From Theileria orientalis strain Shintoku (lineage: Eukaryota > Apicomplexa > Aconoidasida > Piroplasmida > Theileriidae), in assembly GCF_000740895.1 (NCBI RefSeq), contig NC_025263.1:682001-746000 (forward strand): 64,000 bases of DNA, in the 5' to 3' direction. Numbering within the stretch: the stretch's first letter is position 1; each line of letters opens with the position of its first letter. Position numbers and translations under genes: made by a program. Shown here one piece after another: positions 53,869 through 64,000 of this stretch. The notes beneath the pieces are model-generated. The model did no database searches. It saw nothing but the letters and a program-made list of their open reading frames with translations, and had not been told where the DNA came from.

Positions 53869-54095
53869 TGAATGAGTGGCATTTAGAGCGTTTATGATCA
53901 ACACAGCTGGTTTATTAAACATAGTACAGCGTTTATATATATTTGAAGTGATATTACACACACCCATACATGAATACGTGTATTGGTATTCGATACTTAG
54001 CATAGTTTATACCAGGTAAAGTATGCTGTTTACAATATTTATTTTATTTTACAATTTGTAACCTTTGTTAATATTACACAGTTACCCCTGCAAAT

Positions 54096-55457
54096 TCAGG
54101 TGCTTTTCAGAAATCTTGCTACGATGAGGGTTATGAGGTTGCTGAGGAGAAGGCTCGAGCCAATAGTGGCGAGCTTGAGCTCGTTGGAATTCACCTCGTT
54201 GACGAGGTACGACGCGTACATGCCCAGAGACATCCCGAGGATGTCGAAGATGAAGCTGAACTCGTCCTTGAAGCCGTTCACCGGGAAGGGCTGCTTGTCG
54301 CCAGGGCTCAGCTCAACCAGGGGGCTTACTTCCTTCTGGTCGTTCAACCAGTAGGACGTGGCGTAGTAGTGCTGGTTAATCGCAGTGCTGGTCTGCGTGA
54401 ACATCTGCTTAAACACGTGGTTGACCGCCAGCAGCAGCGCCTTCGGCTCCAGCGCGTTCAGGTTTATGAAGAAGTCCCAGAGGGTCAGGAGGCTGAACCC
54501 TAGGGTGCTCATGAGCCTGTACGCCCGCGGGTTGTCAGCCACGCGAATGCACTTGTTGAACCAGTAGAAGTTCAGCACGCGCGAGACCAGATCCTTGAAG
54601 AGGCTTGCGAGCAGCAGCGTCGACAGCTTCGTCTTGGCCAGCTTGCTCCTCAGGAATCCCACGACGTTCTTGTCCTCCTCCGCGTCGGCCACGCTCAGCG
54701 GCTTCACGTTCAGCGCCACTGTCGAGGACATTGAGAGGAGTGTGCGCTCTAGCATCTTCCAGTTGGTGAAGCGTACGGCTTGCTCCGAGGCTCCACTAGG
54801 GTACAGGGCGCTGGCCACTCCCTGCTTAGCCTTCTTCAACTTATCGGTTACCGAAGCCCAGTCTCTTTTCAAGTTTAACCTCGACAGCAGCGTTTCCACT
54901 GCTCCTTGATCGTGTTTTACTAATTTACATGATGCCGCTGTGCCGCTCTGAGTCGAATCACTCGACTCACTGTTGTTTAAACCAGATTCAACTGCCTCAG
55001 TTTTATTTTGAGCATAAAAACCGCCAACATTGGCGTTCTTGTAAACAGAACCGTGGTTTTGAGATAAGGATGTTAAATCTGGAGTGTTTTGTGTGTTACG
55101 ATTTAACTCATCACCAGTTTCTGATTCATCAATATTGAAATCTGGTGAATTTTCTTTATAAAACTGCCCATCTAATTTATTTAATTCATCTGTTTTGTCT
55201 TTATTTAAATTTAAAGTCTTTTTAGTGAGTCTAGAAAGTGTAACACCCGGTGATCTTACGAAGGCCGGATAGTTAGTATAAATAAACCTCGAACCAAGTA
55301 CACCGCCTGAATTAAGATACCGATCATTGAAAACAACATTGTTTCCTTTAATGATTTGGCCAAATTTTAAATTTTCTGATATTATGTTACACCTGGGATT
55401 GATGGAATGTGCCAGAGTTAAAAGACATAAAAATATGATCAAACGTTTAAATTCCAT
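54096..55457 (-). CDS. Secretory-pathway multi-pass membrane protein, unknown function
   Basis: Single exon. The frame opens at 55490 with TTG; ATGs lie at 55469 and 55457. I prefer 55457 because it places a clean signal peptide at the very start (MEFKRLIIFLCLLTLAHS). Residues about 30-190 are polar and Asn/Ser/Asp-rich. The C-terminal half is helical and hydrophobic with at least three spans: around TLLLASLFKDLVSRVLNFYW, LMSTLGFSLLTLWDFFINLN, and the last 25 residues (LATIGSSLLLSNLITLIVAR). A signal peptide plus basic/polar leader could mean apicoplast targeting, but plain surface or ER location is also possible. No family is recognised. Confidence 0.65.
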   Translation of the reverse strand: MEFKRLIIFLCLLTLAHSINPRCNIISENLKFGQIIKGNNVVFNDRYLNSGGVLGSRFIYTNYPAFVRSPGVTLSRLTKKTLNLNKDKTDELNKLDGQFYKENSPDFNIDESETGDELNRNTQNTPDLTSLSQNHGSVYKNANVGGFYAQNKTEAVESGLNNSESSDSTQSGTAASCKLVKHDQGAVETLLSRLNLKRDWASVTDKLKKAKQGVASALYPSGASEQAVRFTNWKMLERTLLSMSSTVALNVKPLSVADAEEDKNVVGFLRSKLAKTKLSTLLLASLFKDLVSRVLNFYWFNKCIRVADNPRAYRLMSTLGFSLLTLWDFFINLNALEPKALLLAVNHVFKQMFTQTSTAINQHYYATSYWLNDQKEVSPLVELSPGDKQPFPVNGFKDEFSFIFDILGMSLGMYASYLVNEVNSNELKLATIGSSLLLSNLITLIVARFLKST

Positions 55458-55975
55458 ATCACAACCCATCAAACCATAATTATATAACAAATGTGCCCAA
55501 TTAAACCCGATTTTTATTCAAATGTGTCGACAAAAAAATGTTCAAATTGTTATAACTCTAAAAGCTTGAAATCACACAGAGTGTCTAAGGATTCCATTGG
55601 ATCTAATAAGTGGATCGAATAAACCCCTTATTTATATTAAAACGTATGGCGATTAGACAAATTGATAGGCCCAATCCTCACTATATAAGGTCGTATATTT
55701 CTGGAATCTTGTGGCACCACCCCATCAATCATAGTTAAAAGTTCATTAAATAAGATTTACATCGTAACATATACATAACCATTTTTATTTATTTTTCTTT
55801 GATTTTTCGTGTATACTATTTTCTTACAATTGCAACCGATCATTTCACATCTTGGTCGTAGTTGTAAACACAACAACAACAATTACAACCATTTCTTCAA
55901 ACACCATATACCTACACCAATATATGTACAACCAACCACTTAGATTTAATATATTTGACACCTATTTCTTATAAA
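55458..55975. promoter_or_regulatory. Divergent promoter region upstream of CDKAL1
   Basis: 518 bp, A+T-rich, with T-rich tracts near 55780-55820 and a CAACAACAACAA run near 55870. No gene is supported. Confidence 0.5.
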
Positions 55976-58900
55976 ATGCAGGGAACTAAGCTTAGAGGTC
56001 CCATCGTAGCATGTGCGCTCTTGGGAGTAGTTTGTGTTTCCTCAATCGCATATTACTTCTACAACAGAAGAAAAAAAAGGTCGCTTTTGGACCGCTTGAA
56101 GCAGGCGTACACGGGTGATCACGGGTTCTTCGATAATGATGATTCGCTGGAACAAGAGGAATCCTACGACCTCCCAGAGCCTTCTGAATACTCTGATTAT
56201 CTGATAGTTCAGGCCACTAACCAAGATAATCAGCTAACAGCCACATCTTTGGGTAAGGACGCAGCTACTGTTTACAATTGGCGATATCACAGCCTATCCT
56301 CAATATTTATACTCTACGCAGTTTCTAGTAGCTTGTGCAAATAACTTATTTAGATAAAGGCTCAAAATACGATGACTTCGAAGAGGTGGCGTACATCGAG
56401 GACGTTTCCGACGAGGGGAGGTCCAACAAGGGGTACAAGATACTCGCAAACAAGGCGGTTTCAAAGTCGAGGCCAAATGCGCCAAACCACACACAGGAGG
56501 CTGACCGTTCAAATAGATCATCGGATAACACTAAGAAGGAAACTTCGGATGAATGGACACTTATTGATGACTACACAAACATAGACGGCAGTGCGGAGGA
56601 GCTGGTCTACGTGGAGAGCACTGTAAGTGTCCGATCATATACTAATTAATTATATAGAATAATACTTTTTCAGAGGAAGTGGACGTTCAGAAAGACAAAT
56701 CTGTTCCACTAGCGTGTGAAGAGATTGTGGTCAGTTCTGAAAACGTCGACTGCTGTAACAGCAGTTGCGGCACTGATGAATGCTGCCATACTAATCCTCT
56801 TGACAATTGTAACAGTGAAAATGGACTTATCGAGGAGGCATTGTCCACTGATCCAGTTGATACCAAGGTACCTGAAGATCCAATTGAAGAGGTGCCTGAA
56901 CAACTAGTTGACAATGAGGTGACTGAAGAGTCTGTTGATACCAAGGTGCCAGAACAACTAGTTGATGACAATGAGGTACCCGAAGAACTAGTTGATGACA
57001 ACGAGGTACCTGAAGAGCCTGTTGATATTAAGCTACCTGAACAACTAGTTGATGACAACGAGGTACCTGAAGACGAGTCACCTGAGCAACTAGGTGATAT
57101 TGAGGTGCCTGTAGAATCAGTTGATGAAGAGTTGCCTGGAGAAATCCTTGATGTCGACTTATTTGTAGAGCAAGTTGATGGAGAGTTACTTGGAGAAATC
57201 CTTGGTACCAACTTATTAGTAGAGCAAGTTGATGTAGAGGTACCCGAAGAGCAAGTTGATACCAAGGTGCCTGTAGAACAGGTTGACAACGAGTTAGTTG
57301 AAGAGGCACCCGAAGAGATAGTTGATAACAAGGTCCCTGCAGAACCGGTTGTTATCAAGTTAGCCGAAGAGCCAGTTGATGAAGAGGCAGGGGAGGAGGC
57401 AGAAGTGTTGTCAGATAACAGCATGGATCAGTTGTATGATGCGAGTACACCAGAGTTGACGAAGATTTACTTTAAAAACTTTGGATGCAGCCACAACATA
57501 TCGGACGGAGAGTATATGCTAGGGCTGCTGGTGGAGTACGGATACAAGATAGTCGATACCATGGAAAAGAGCCACCTCGTTATCATCAACAGCTGCACAG
57601 TAAAGGGGCCGAGCGAGGAGGCCATGGTAACCATGATAAAGTCGGCGGTTATGTCGTACCTGCCAGTCGTAGTGTCAGGGTGCGTGCCACAGGCGGACCA
57701 GAACAACCCGGTGTTCAACAACCCGCTGATATCACTCCTGGGGATTACGCAGATCGACAGTGAGTTCAAGTTACACAGATGATAGAATAGACAGATATGA
57801 GTAGCACAGGATACTAACATAGAATAGTAGTGACAAAGATAAACAATGAGTAGGAATCGTGGAGGTGGTCGAGAACAGTTTGCAGGGAAATAAAATGGTG
57901 TTGCTGGAAAAGAAGGATTTGCCGCGGTTGGATCTGCCGAAGATAAGGAGGAACAAGCTGATAGAGATCATTCCACTCTCGACGGGGTGTCTGGGCTCGT
58001 GCACATTCTGTAAAACGAAGCACTCGAGGTACGTTCTCAGTTAAGTATTAGTAAGGCCAGTGGAATTTGATAATAGCTACTAGTTATTGTATTTATTAGT
58101 TTAGTGCTATTTACTGATTATTTTTTTATATATTAGTTTTATACAATATTTTGAATATGCATATAATCAAATGGCTTTTATATTAATTATTTTGTTATTA
58201 AAACAAGTTAAAAGATGCTAAATACATGTCTAGAGGGGTGCTGGGAAGCTACGATATCGAGATCATTCTCGATAGAGTTGAGAGCTGCGTCAACGAGGGA
58301 GTTAAGGAGATATGGCTAACCTCGGAGGATTTGGGCGCATACGGAATTGACATTGGGACGAACCTGGTAACACTGCTGAGGTCGATAGTACAAGTGCTGC
58401 CTCAGGGCACAATGCTGAGGTACGGAACAGATGCAAATTTATAGTAGTATAAGTGGTATTGGCATAACCACTGACACATATACCAGTAGTTAGACCTACA
58501 TTGGAAATACTATGAGTAATTACATTAACACTTAAATAGTACGAGTAGTTACATTAACACTTAAATAGTACGAGTAGTTACATTAACACTTAAATAGTAC
58601 GAGTAGCTACATTAACACTTAAATAGTACGAGTAGCTACATTAACACTTAAATAGTACGAGTAGTTACACTAACACTTAAATAGTACGAGTAGTTACACT
58701 AACATTGGAAATCTTATATTTTTTTTTTAGGCTGGGAATGTCGAATCCACCTTTTATAAAGAAGTACATCGATGAGATATGCGAGATTCTGCTCCACGAT
58801 AACGTGTACGAGTTCATACACATCCCAGTGCAGAGTTTCAGCAACTCGGTGCTGAAGAAGATGAACAGGGAGTACAAGGTGGAGGAGTTTTTGCACTTGG

Positions 58901-60189
58901 TGAAGACGATAAGGACGAAGGTGCCCAACTGCATGATAGCGACTGACGTCATATCAGGCTTTCCAACGGAAAAGCCAGAGCACCACATGGCCACGAGGAA
59001 TATGCTGGAGGAGCTGAAGCTGCCGGTAGTGAACATATCACAGTACTACGCACGCAAAGGTATGAGTAAAGCCTATTAACTATATGAGGTGGCACGGCTG
59101 CCTAACGACAACCTTATATAACATTCCAAAATAGCCACCATAGTTAAGATATATAAATAACACTTAAAACAAGTACAAGTAACCATTCTAAATAACTGTT
59201 CAGGTACAATCGCTTGTAAGATGAAACAGATTCCGAGCAAGGTGCGCAAAGGCAGGACCAGAGACATAACGAACGTGTTCATGTCGTACGAGACGAACTC
59301 GAAGTACAAGGGCCAGGTGATCAAGGTGTACTTCAACCAGATCAACTGCCACTATCAGCTGATAGGACACGACAAGCACTACGTGAAGGTGATGTTGGTG
59401 TTGCAGGTGAGGCACCGCGTCATAACCAAATCTAACACCAAAAAAAAGAAGAGTAAACGTAGAAATGCCACCAACAACGGTATCACTGACGCTATTACTA
59501 ACGGTATTACTAATGGCATCATCGTTGGAACCAGCAATGGCATCACTAATGGTATTACTAATGGTATCAGCAGTGCACTCAGCCAAATGACCGTTAGCCG
59601 CAGTAGCAGTGGGAGCATTGACAGTGCAGGCACCGCTAACAGCTGTAACTGCACTTGTAAGAGGTGTACTAATAGCACTGCAAGAGCAGCCAATGGTAAC
59701 ACTGCTATCGACCTCAACGGCAAGGGCGACAATGTGAACGGTGCCATTAACAACGGTAACACTGCCAACAAGGGTAACAACGTAGTCACCAATGGTAGCG
59801 GTGTCATCAGCAACGGTATTAACGCTACCAAGGGTAACAACGTCAATGGCACCATTACCAACGGTGTCACCAGCAACGGTAACACTGCCAACAAGGGTAA
59901 CAACGTCAATGGCACCATTACCAACGGTGTCACCAGCAACGTCAATGGCAGCAATGGCGACAGCATCACAGGCACCGATGGCAGCCACAACGACCTCGGT
60001 ATCAGCGACAACGACAGCAGTGACGGTTATCTGTCGGATGCTATGCTGGAGAGTACCCCCAACATCTTCCGCGAAGGGAACTTTTCAACCATGGATAGCA
60101 GGCACCTCACGGATAAGTACTTTGGCACTGTGCAATACGTCAAGGTAGTCAAAACTACTAAGTGGCACCTTGAGGGGATCATCGTGTAA
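55976..60189 (+). CDS. CDKAL1: CDKAL1-type tRNA-t6A37 methylthiotransferase (radical SAM)
   Basis: Converts t6A37 to ms2t6A in lysyl tRNAs (family knowledge). About seven exons. It begins at ATG 55976 with a basic head and one membrane span ([20 protein letters not shown] then NRRKKR). An acidic region and about 20 repeats of a [14 protein letters not shown] unit follow (about 56850-57390). The UPF0004 domain has [28 protein letters not shown] and [10 protein letters not shown]; the radical-SAM triad is [15 protein letters not shown]. Further matches to CDKAL1 are [50 protein letters not shown] and [18 protein letters not shown]-like region follows, then a long Asn/Gly/Thr tail (about 59460-59960). 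Animal CDKAL1 is anchored at the C-terminus; this one has its span at the N-terminus. Confidence 0.92.
56850..57390 (+). repeat. Acidic in-frame repeats in CDKAL1
   Basis: Degenerate 30-36 bp repeats encoding units such as [20 protein letters not shown] and [10 protein letters not shown], alternating V/P/E with D. Some neighbouring units are identical at DNA level, for example around GATGACAACGAGGTACCTGA. They separate the N-terminal anchor from the enzyme. Confidence 0.9.
58518..58712. repeat. 29-bp minisatellite in a CDKAL1 intron
   Basis: About seven near-perfect copies of GTACGAGTAGTTACATTAAC plus ACTTAAATA, with T/C and A/C variants. It fills the intron before the exon starting near 58731 (after a T9 tract and AG). 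Confidence 0.95.
59460..59960 (+). repeat. Asn/Gly/Thr-rich in-frame repeats in the CDKAL1 tail
   Basis: Encodes runs such as [15 protein letters not shown] and [20 protein letters not shown]. The last unit is 63 bp and is duplicated almost perfectly near 59839-59944. The apparent long minus-strand frame over this region is a shadow of the repeat. Confidence 0.88.
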
Positions 60190-60351
60190 ATTATAACCTT
60201 TTAATTTGTATACTATATATATATATGTGCGCAGGTAGACACTCATACATTCATGTCGCAATCGGAAGTGTACGCACATGGCACAGATGCAGATGTTGAC
60301 ACCGTGCAAGTAAATATGTGTGCGGGCGCACGATTAATGCTCAGCATTAGA

Positions 60352-63300
60352 TTAGGAATTTAACAGCTTGACCCTTTTGATGTTGAAAACATATTCTACG
60401 CCCCTTTTGAAGGACAAGGCCACGTTGTCGTCGAAGAGCACCTTGTACGAGTCACTGAAAACATTGATTAAATGCTTGAATCAAATAGGTAGCTGAAACA
60501 ATAATTTAAAAGACAGAGTGTATAACTGTGGATACGGATGACATAGCTGCGTAGTTCTATTGTTTGCGGTTACCCTAGGTAGTTGAAGTAGGCCACTTGA
60601 TTGTGGTTGTTGAACTGGTAGTTCAGCGAGTCCTGCACCTCGCTGGGGAAGGGCGTCCACTTGTCCAGCTGGATGTACCACGTGTGCTGGTTGTAGCCGT
60701 GCATCAGGCTCGGGTCGTCAACCAGCTTATCGCCCTCGAGTTTCCACTCGACCATGCCTAGCCCAGGTGGCTGCACCCTTTCGAGGTACTTCTCGTCCTC
60801 GGCATCGTACTCGTACTCAAACTCGTCACTTGTGCTATCGGCGTCTGCCTCGTCAGCTTTGTCGGAGTCCGAATTGACATCGTTGGCCGTAGGGATGACA
60901 TTAGCATTGGCACTAGTCTCAGCGTTGGCATTTGCATTGCCTTTAGCATTAGTGATAGCAATAGTCTCAAGATTGACATTAGCACTGCTATCAGCATTAG
61001 CATTGGCAATGGCATTAGTACTGGCACTAGCGGTGGCCTTATCGGACACATTCCTGGAGTTGGCAAATGTATTGTACCTACTGATGTGTTTTGTCATCTG
61101 CGCGCCCTTAAACCTCTTTATAAACGAATTTGCGTCCACGAGCCTCCTGTCTGTCACTTCGAACAGGTCCTTGGTGCTCAACAGTATCGTTTCCGTGGCC
61201 TGAAAGCAGTTAATTGAGATTGATACCCACGCCACTTACTGGGTTCACGTATTTTACTTCCGCCAGAATCGACTTGGGATAGTCTATCAAGTGCTGCTTG
61301 TAATTCTCCGGGTTCATGTCTCTGACGTGCAGAATCCCCTCCAAACATCCAAACTAAGCATAGCGTTTAACAGTGTTGGCTTACCTTGATTACTACGTAA
61401 TAGGGCGTGTACTCCTTCACGTTGCCCTTCACTATGTCTCCTTTCCTCAGGTTCATCATTTGCATTCTCTTCAACGCCTTTTTTGTAGACAGAATTGGTA
61501 TTTGATTTGCGAATTCGTACGATGAGAACGTCGCCGGCACTATCTTTCCGACCAGGTTTATGTCATACACTCTGGCCTTACCTTTGTAAATTTTACTCAA
61601 CTCCAGTATTGGTATGAAGGCTATTTCACCGAACTCGTTCTTTTTCTTCATGTTTTCCGTAATATACATATCAAATGAATCAGACTCGTCTTCGTTACCA
61701 TTCTCCTCCATTTTATCTTTGTCTTCTCCATCGCCTGCCTTCTCAACGCCCTCTCCGCCTTTCATCTCTCGTGTGTTAGTGCCATCTGAAGTAGTGATAC
61801 CATACAAGATTTTTTCATCGACCGGTCCCTGTACGTATTGTACCAACACTCCCTTTGTATACCTTTGGAGTACCTTCACATAAAATATCTCATTCCTCTT
61901 TTTATGATTCAGAATGTTTTTATATTTGTGGTAGTTTCTAATTTTTTTCAGAGAGACCTTTATCTCATTGTCCCATATCTCATCCACCTCAAATATTAAC
62001 TCGTCTCCTTCCTTAAAGACACTTAGAAACCCCTTACTATGCAATTGTTAACTCGTGATATTGTTAAAATGTGAGTATATTTGTATTCATCTATCTATTT
62101 ATCATATATGAATCTGTTTAAATAAACAAATGTATCTATCACTATTTCTATCATAACATAACTACCTATATACTCATGCCCCCGTACTTACAGTGGCACT
62201 TCTGAGGGCGTGTTGTAGAATCTGTCCAGGGTCAGCTTCGCCAGTGCGTACGCGTGTATGTCCACTTCCACCGTCGATCTTTCCACTCTGTACACCTTCC
62301 CCTTCACCAGCTGCCCCTTGTACAATTTGTAGTCCTCAGTTCCAAAGTGCTTCAGGTTAAACCTTTTGTACGCTTCCTCAAACTTGTCAAAGCTCAGAAT
62401 GTTCTTAAAGTCGTGGCCTATCGGCTTTATTTCCAACTCCTCTCCTTCCTTGTCTATCAACTCTCTAATCCTCTCGTGTTCTCCATATGCAGATTCTGAC
62501 TCATTCTCGCCTTCTCTTCTCCTTTCTGGTACTCCATTCACACCTTGTTCATCCACACTCTCTTTATTTGCTGTTTCTACTAACTTTATTAACTGATTTG
62601 TCTCTCCTCTCTTCACATTACTTCTGTCCATCTCCACTATTTTATCTATTATTACATTCATATCTATTTCATTATCCTTCACCACTTCATTTACAAACCA
62701 TGTATAATCGTCTGCAGTATTCTTCTTTCCGCTGTGTGTGTATTTATTTATCAGATTAATTATCTTTCCTACGTTTTCATTGTCTACATCGTTTAACCTC
62801 TCTGCTATTTTGTTAACCATTCTACTTATGTGCGATTTCCTCATTTTGGGCGGTATGAATGATGTAAAGAATCTTTGCACTGTTCCTTTTGTCAACTTTC
62901 CCAAGTCTTCTGCTGGATTCGATATTACTATTTCCTTCAATATTTTATAATAATTTTCGTACATTAATTGGTCTCTATTTCTCCAGAACTCATACCATAT
63001 CCAATATGGCACTGGTCTTGGCGAGATTATTTTCGAAATATTTCTTCGATTCAAACTAAATGTCAATAATTACATGTACACACGCATTAAACCAACTGGT
63101 TAACTATAAACCTAACTGTCCTAAACCTACTTAAAATCTACATATTGGTTGAACAATTTATGATCCTCTTTATACTTCTCTTTAGCGATGTAGTTCGTTT
63201 CTAGCAACTTGAGGTATGTATTAAGGTATTCAAAGTCTATGTCGACCCCTGCCCTTCCTTTTTGGCCAGGCTGTGATTCTAATGATGAATGTTTGTGCAG

Positions 63301-64000
63301 AAATTCCAACAAATCGTTACTCAGATACTCTGTCCACTTATCCGCCTTATTCCCTTCTACACATTACTTTATACACACTCACTTAACAACTTACCATAAA
63401 AGTTTATCATATCCTTGAACAAGTTCTTGAATTTAAAATCGTTTGTCAGTTGCTGATATATTCTAAGGTTTTTTATCAGCTTAGCGTTAAATTCAAGGAT
63501 TCTATTCAAGTAACTCCGGTTGTATTTATCTATCTCCTCGTATGAAGCTCCTCTATCCCTCATATCATTCAATCCCTTCAGATATTCTCTGTTCCAAGCT
63601 TGAAAGAAGATCGGCAGGTTATTCTCAGCTAGTACAAACGAATCAGTAAGAAAACCTTTCAATATTTCCGGACTCTCCTGATCTTCAGGAGCCACACTAT
63701 TGCCCTGTTCCTTCTCGATTTTCTCTATATATTCTGACAGGTCCACTGTTGGTACTTTTTTTTCCTTTGTGTGAAGTCTCGTATAACGATCGTACTCCAG
63801 TATTGCTGAAATAAGTGTCTGGCAGAGCACATCTTCCAACTTATATTTATTTTTTTCCAGGTTAAACTTATTATCCTTATACATTTCGTAATCTCGCCCT
63901 ATCAGTTTAACTTCATCTTTAATTATTTTTCCTGTTGGTGTTGTGTATTCTTTAAATGGGTGTGTGTATATATTTTCTACTTCATAGTAGTCCGACAACT
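60352..64000 (-). CDS. Multi-S1-domain RNA-binding protein with WWE-like C-terminus (5' end beyond window)
   Basis: At least eight exons on the minus strand, open at the window's right edge. After a helical, charged N-terminal part there are S1-type OB folds: YKGQLVKGKVYRVERSTVEV (about 62250-62330), FKEGDELIFEVDEIWDNEIK (about 61950-62010), and GDIVKGNVKEYTPYYVVIK joined to FGCLEGILHVRDMN and ATETILLSTK (about 61160-61450). An organellar bS1-like ribosomal protein is one possibility. Then comes an Asn/Ala-rich stretch (about 60880-61050) and an acidic one. The C-terminus (about 60352-60720; GYNQHTWYIQLDKWTPFPSE, then, across an intron, YKVLFDDNVALSFKRGVEYV) has the spacing of a WWE domain. 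The S1 part is confident; the WWE call is tentative. Confidence 0.62.

Noticed and set aside
58518..58712. Regular repeats as a CRISPR array
   Set aside because: Units are contiguous with no spacers, lie in an intron and belong to a eukaryotic gene.

Overview
The window is nuclear DNA of an apicomplexan parasite, almost certainly a piroplasmid of the genus Theileria. The evidence is an ApiAP2 transcription factor, a SERA-type papain-like protease, very compact gene spacing on both strands, and many tiny spliceosomal introns (several only about 30 nt, GTAAGT/GTGAGT to TAG/CAG). Coding sequence is moderately G+C-rich while spacers are A+T-rich. This base composition suits T. orientalis better than the more A+T-rich T. 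parva or T. annulata, but the species is an inference. Gene spans below run from start codon to stop codon and include introns. Exon joins were made by eye from GT...AG sites and reading frame.

Layout. 1-2512 (-): PHD-finger SNF2 chromatin remodeller, cut by the window edge. 3410-5436 (-): HBS1-like ribosome-rescue GTPase. 5946-7532 (+): RRP1/Nop52. 8048-8803 (-): NFU1 Fe-S scaffold. 9324-12077 (+): F-box-like/ankyrin protein. 12319-14281 (+): KLHDC4-like kelch protein. 14597-16337 (+): pyruvate kinase. 16620-21718 (+): tandem array of three membrane-anchored short-chain dehydrogenases with recent gene conversion. 21831-22939 (+): mitochondrial ribosomal protein mL46. 23064-24454 (-): exosome subunit RRP43-like. 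25488-26861 (+): ApiAP2. 27051-27453 (-): complex III QCR9-like subunit. 27776-28111 (-): small secreted or membrane protein. 28267-30825 (+): organellar helical-repeat protein. 30962-33716 (+): SERA-like cysteine protease. 33992-34375 (-): ISCA2-type Fe-S carrier. 34396-35333 (-): unknown. 35866-44596 (+): proteasome activator PA200/Blm10. 44811-47755 (+): cullin. 47848-48822 (-): mitochondrial carrier. 49115-53868 (+): cytosolic leucyl-tRNA synthetase. 54096-55457 (-): secretory-pathway membrane protein. 55976-60189 (+): CDKAL1-type tRNA methylthiotransferase. 60352-64000 (-): multi-S1-domain protein with a possible WWE-like tail, cut by the window edge.

There is no operon logic, as expected in a eukaryote. 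Several functional themes recur: mitochondrial or organellar biogenesis (NFU1, ISCA2, mL46, QCR9-like, carrier, helical-repeat protein), translation and RNA processing (HBS1, RRP1, RRP43, LeuRS, CDKAL1), and regulated proteolysis (Blm10 directly followed by a cullin).

The strongest unusual signals are these: the SDR array, whose three paralogues share near-identical blocks that run through introns; minisatellites concentrated in introns; a Blm10 C-terminus ending Y-F-N instead of the usual HbYX; a carrier lacking all three signature acidic residues; a CDKAL1 with large repeat expansions at both ends and an N-terminal membrane anchor; and the S1 plus WWE-like architecture. I saw no RNA gene, transposon, CRISPR array or viral remnant.
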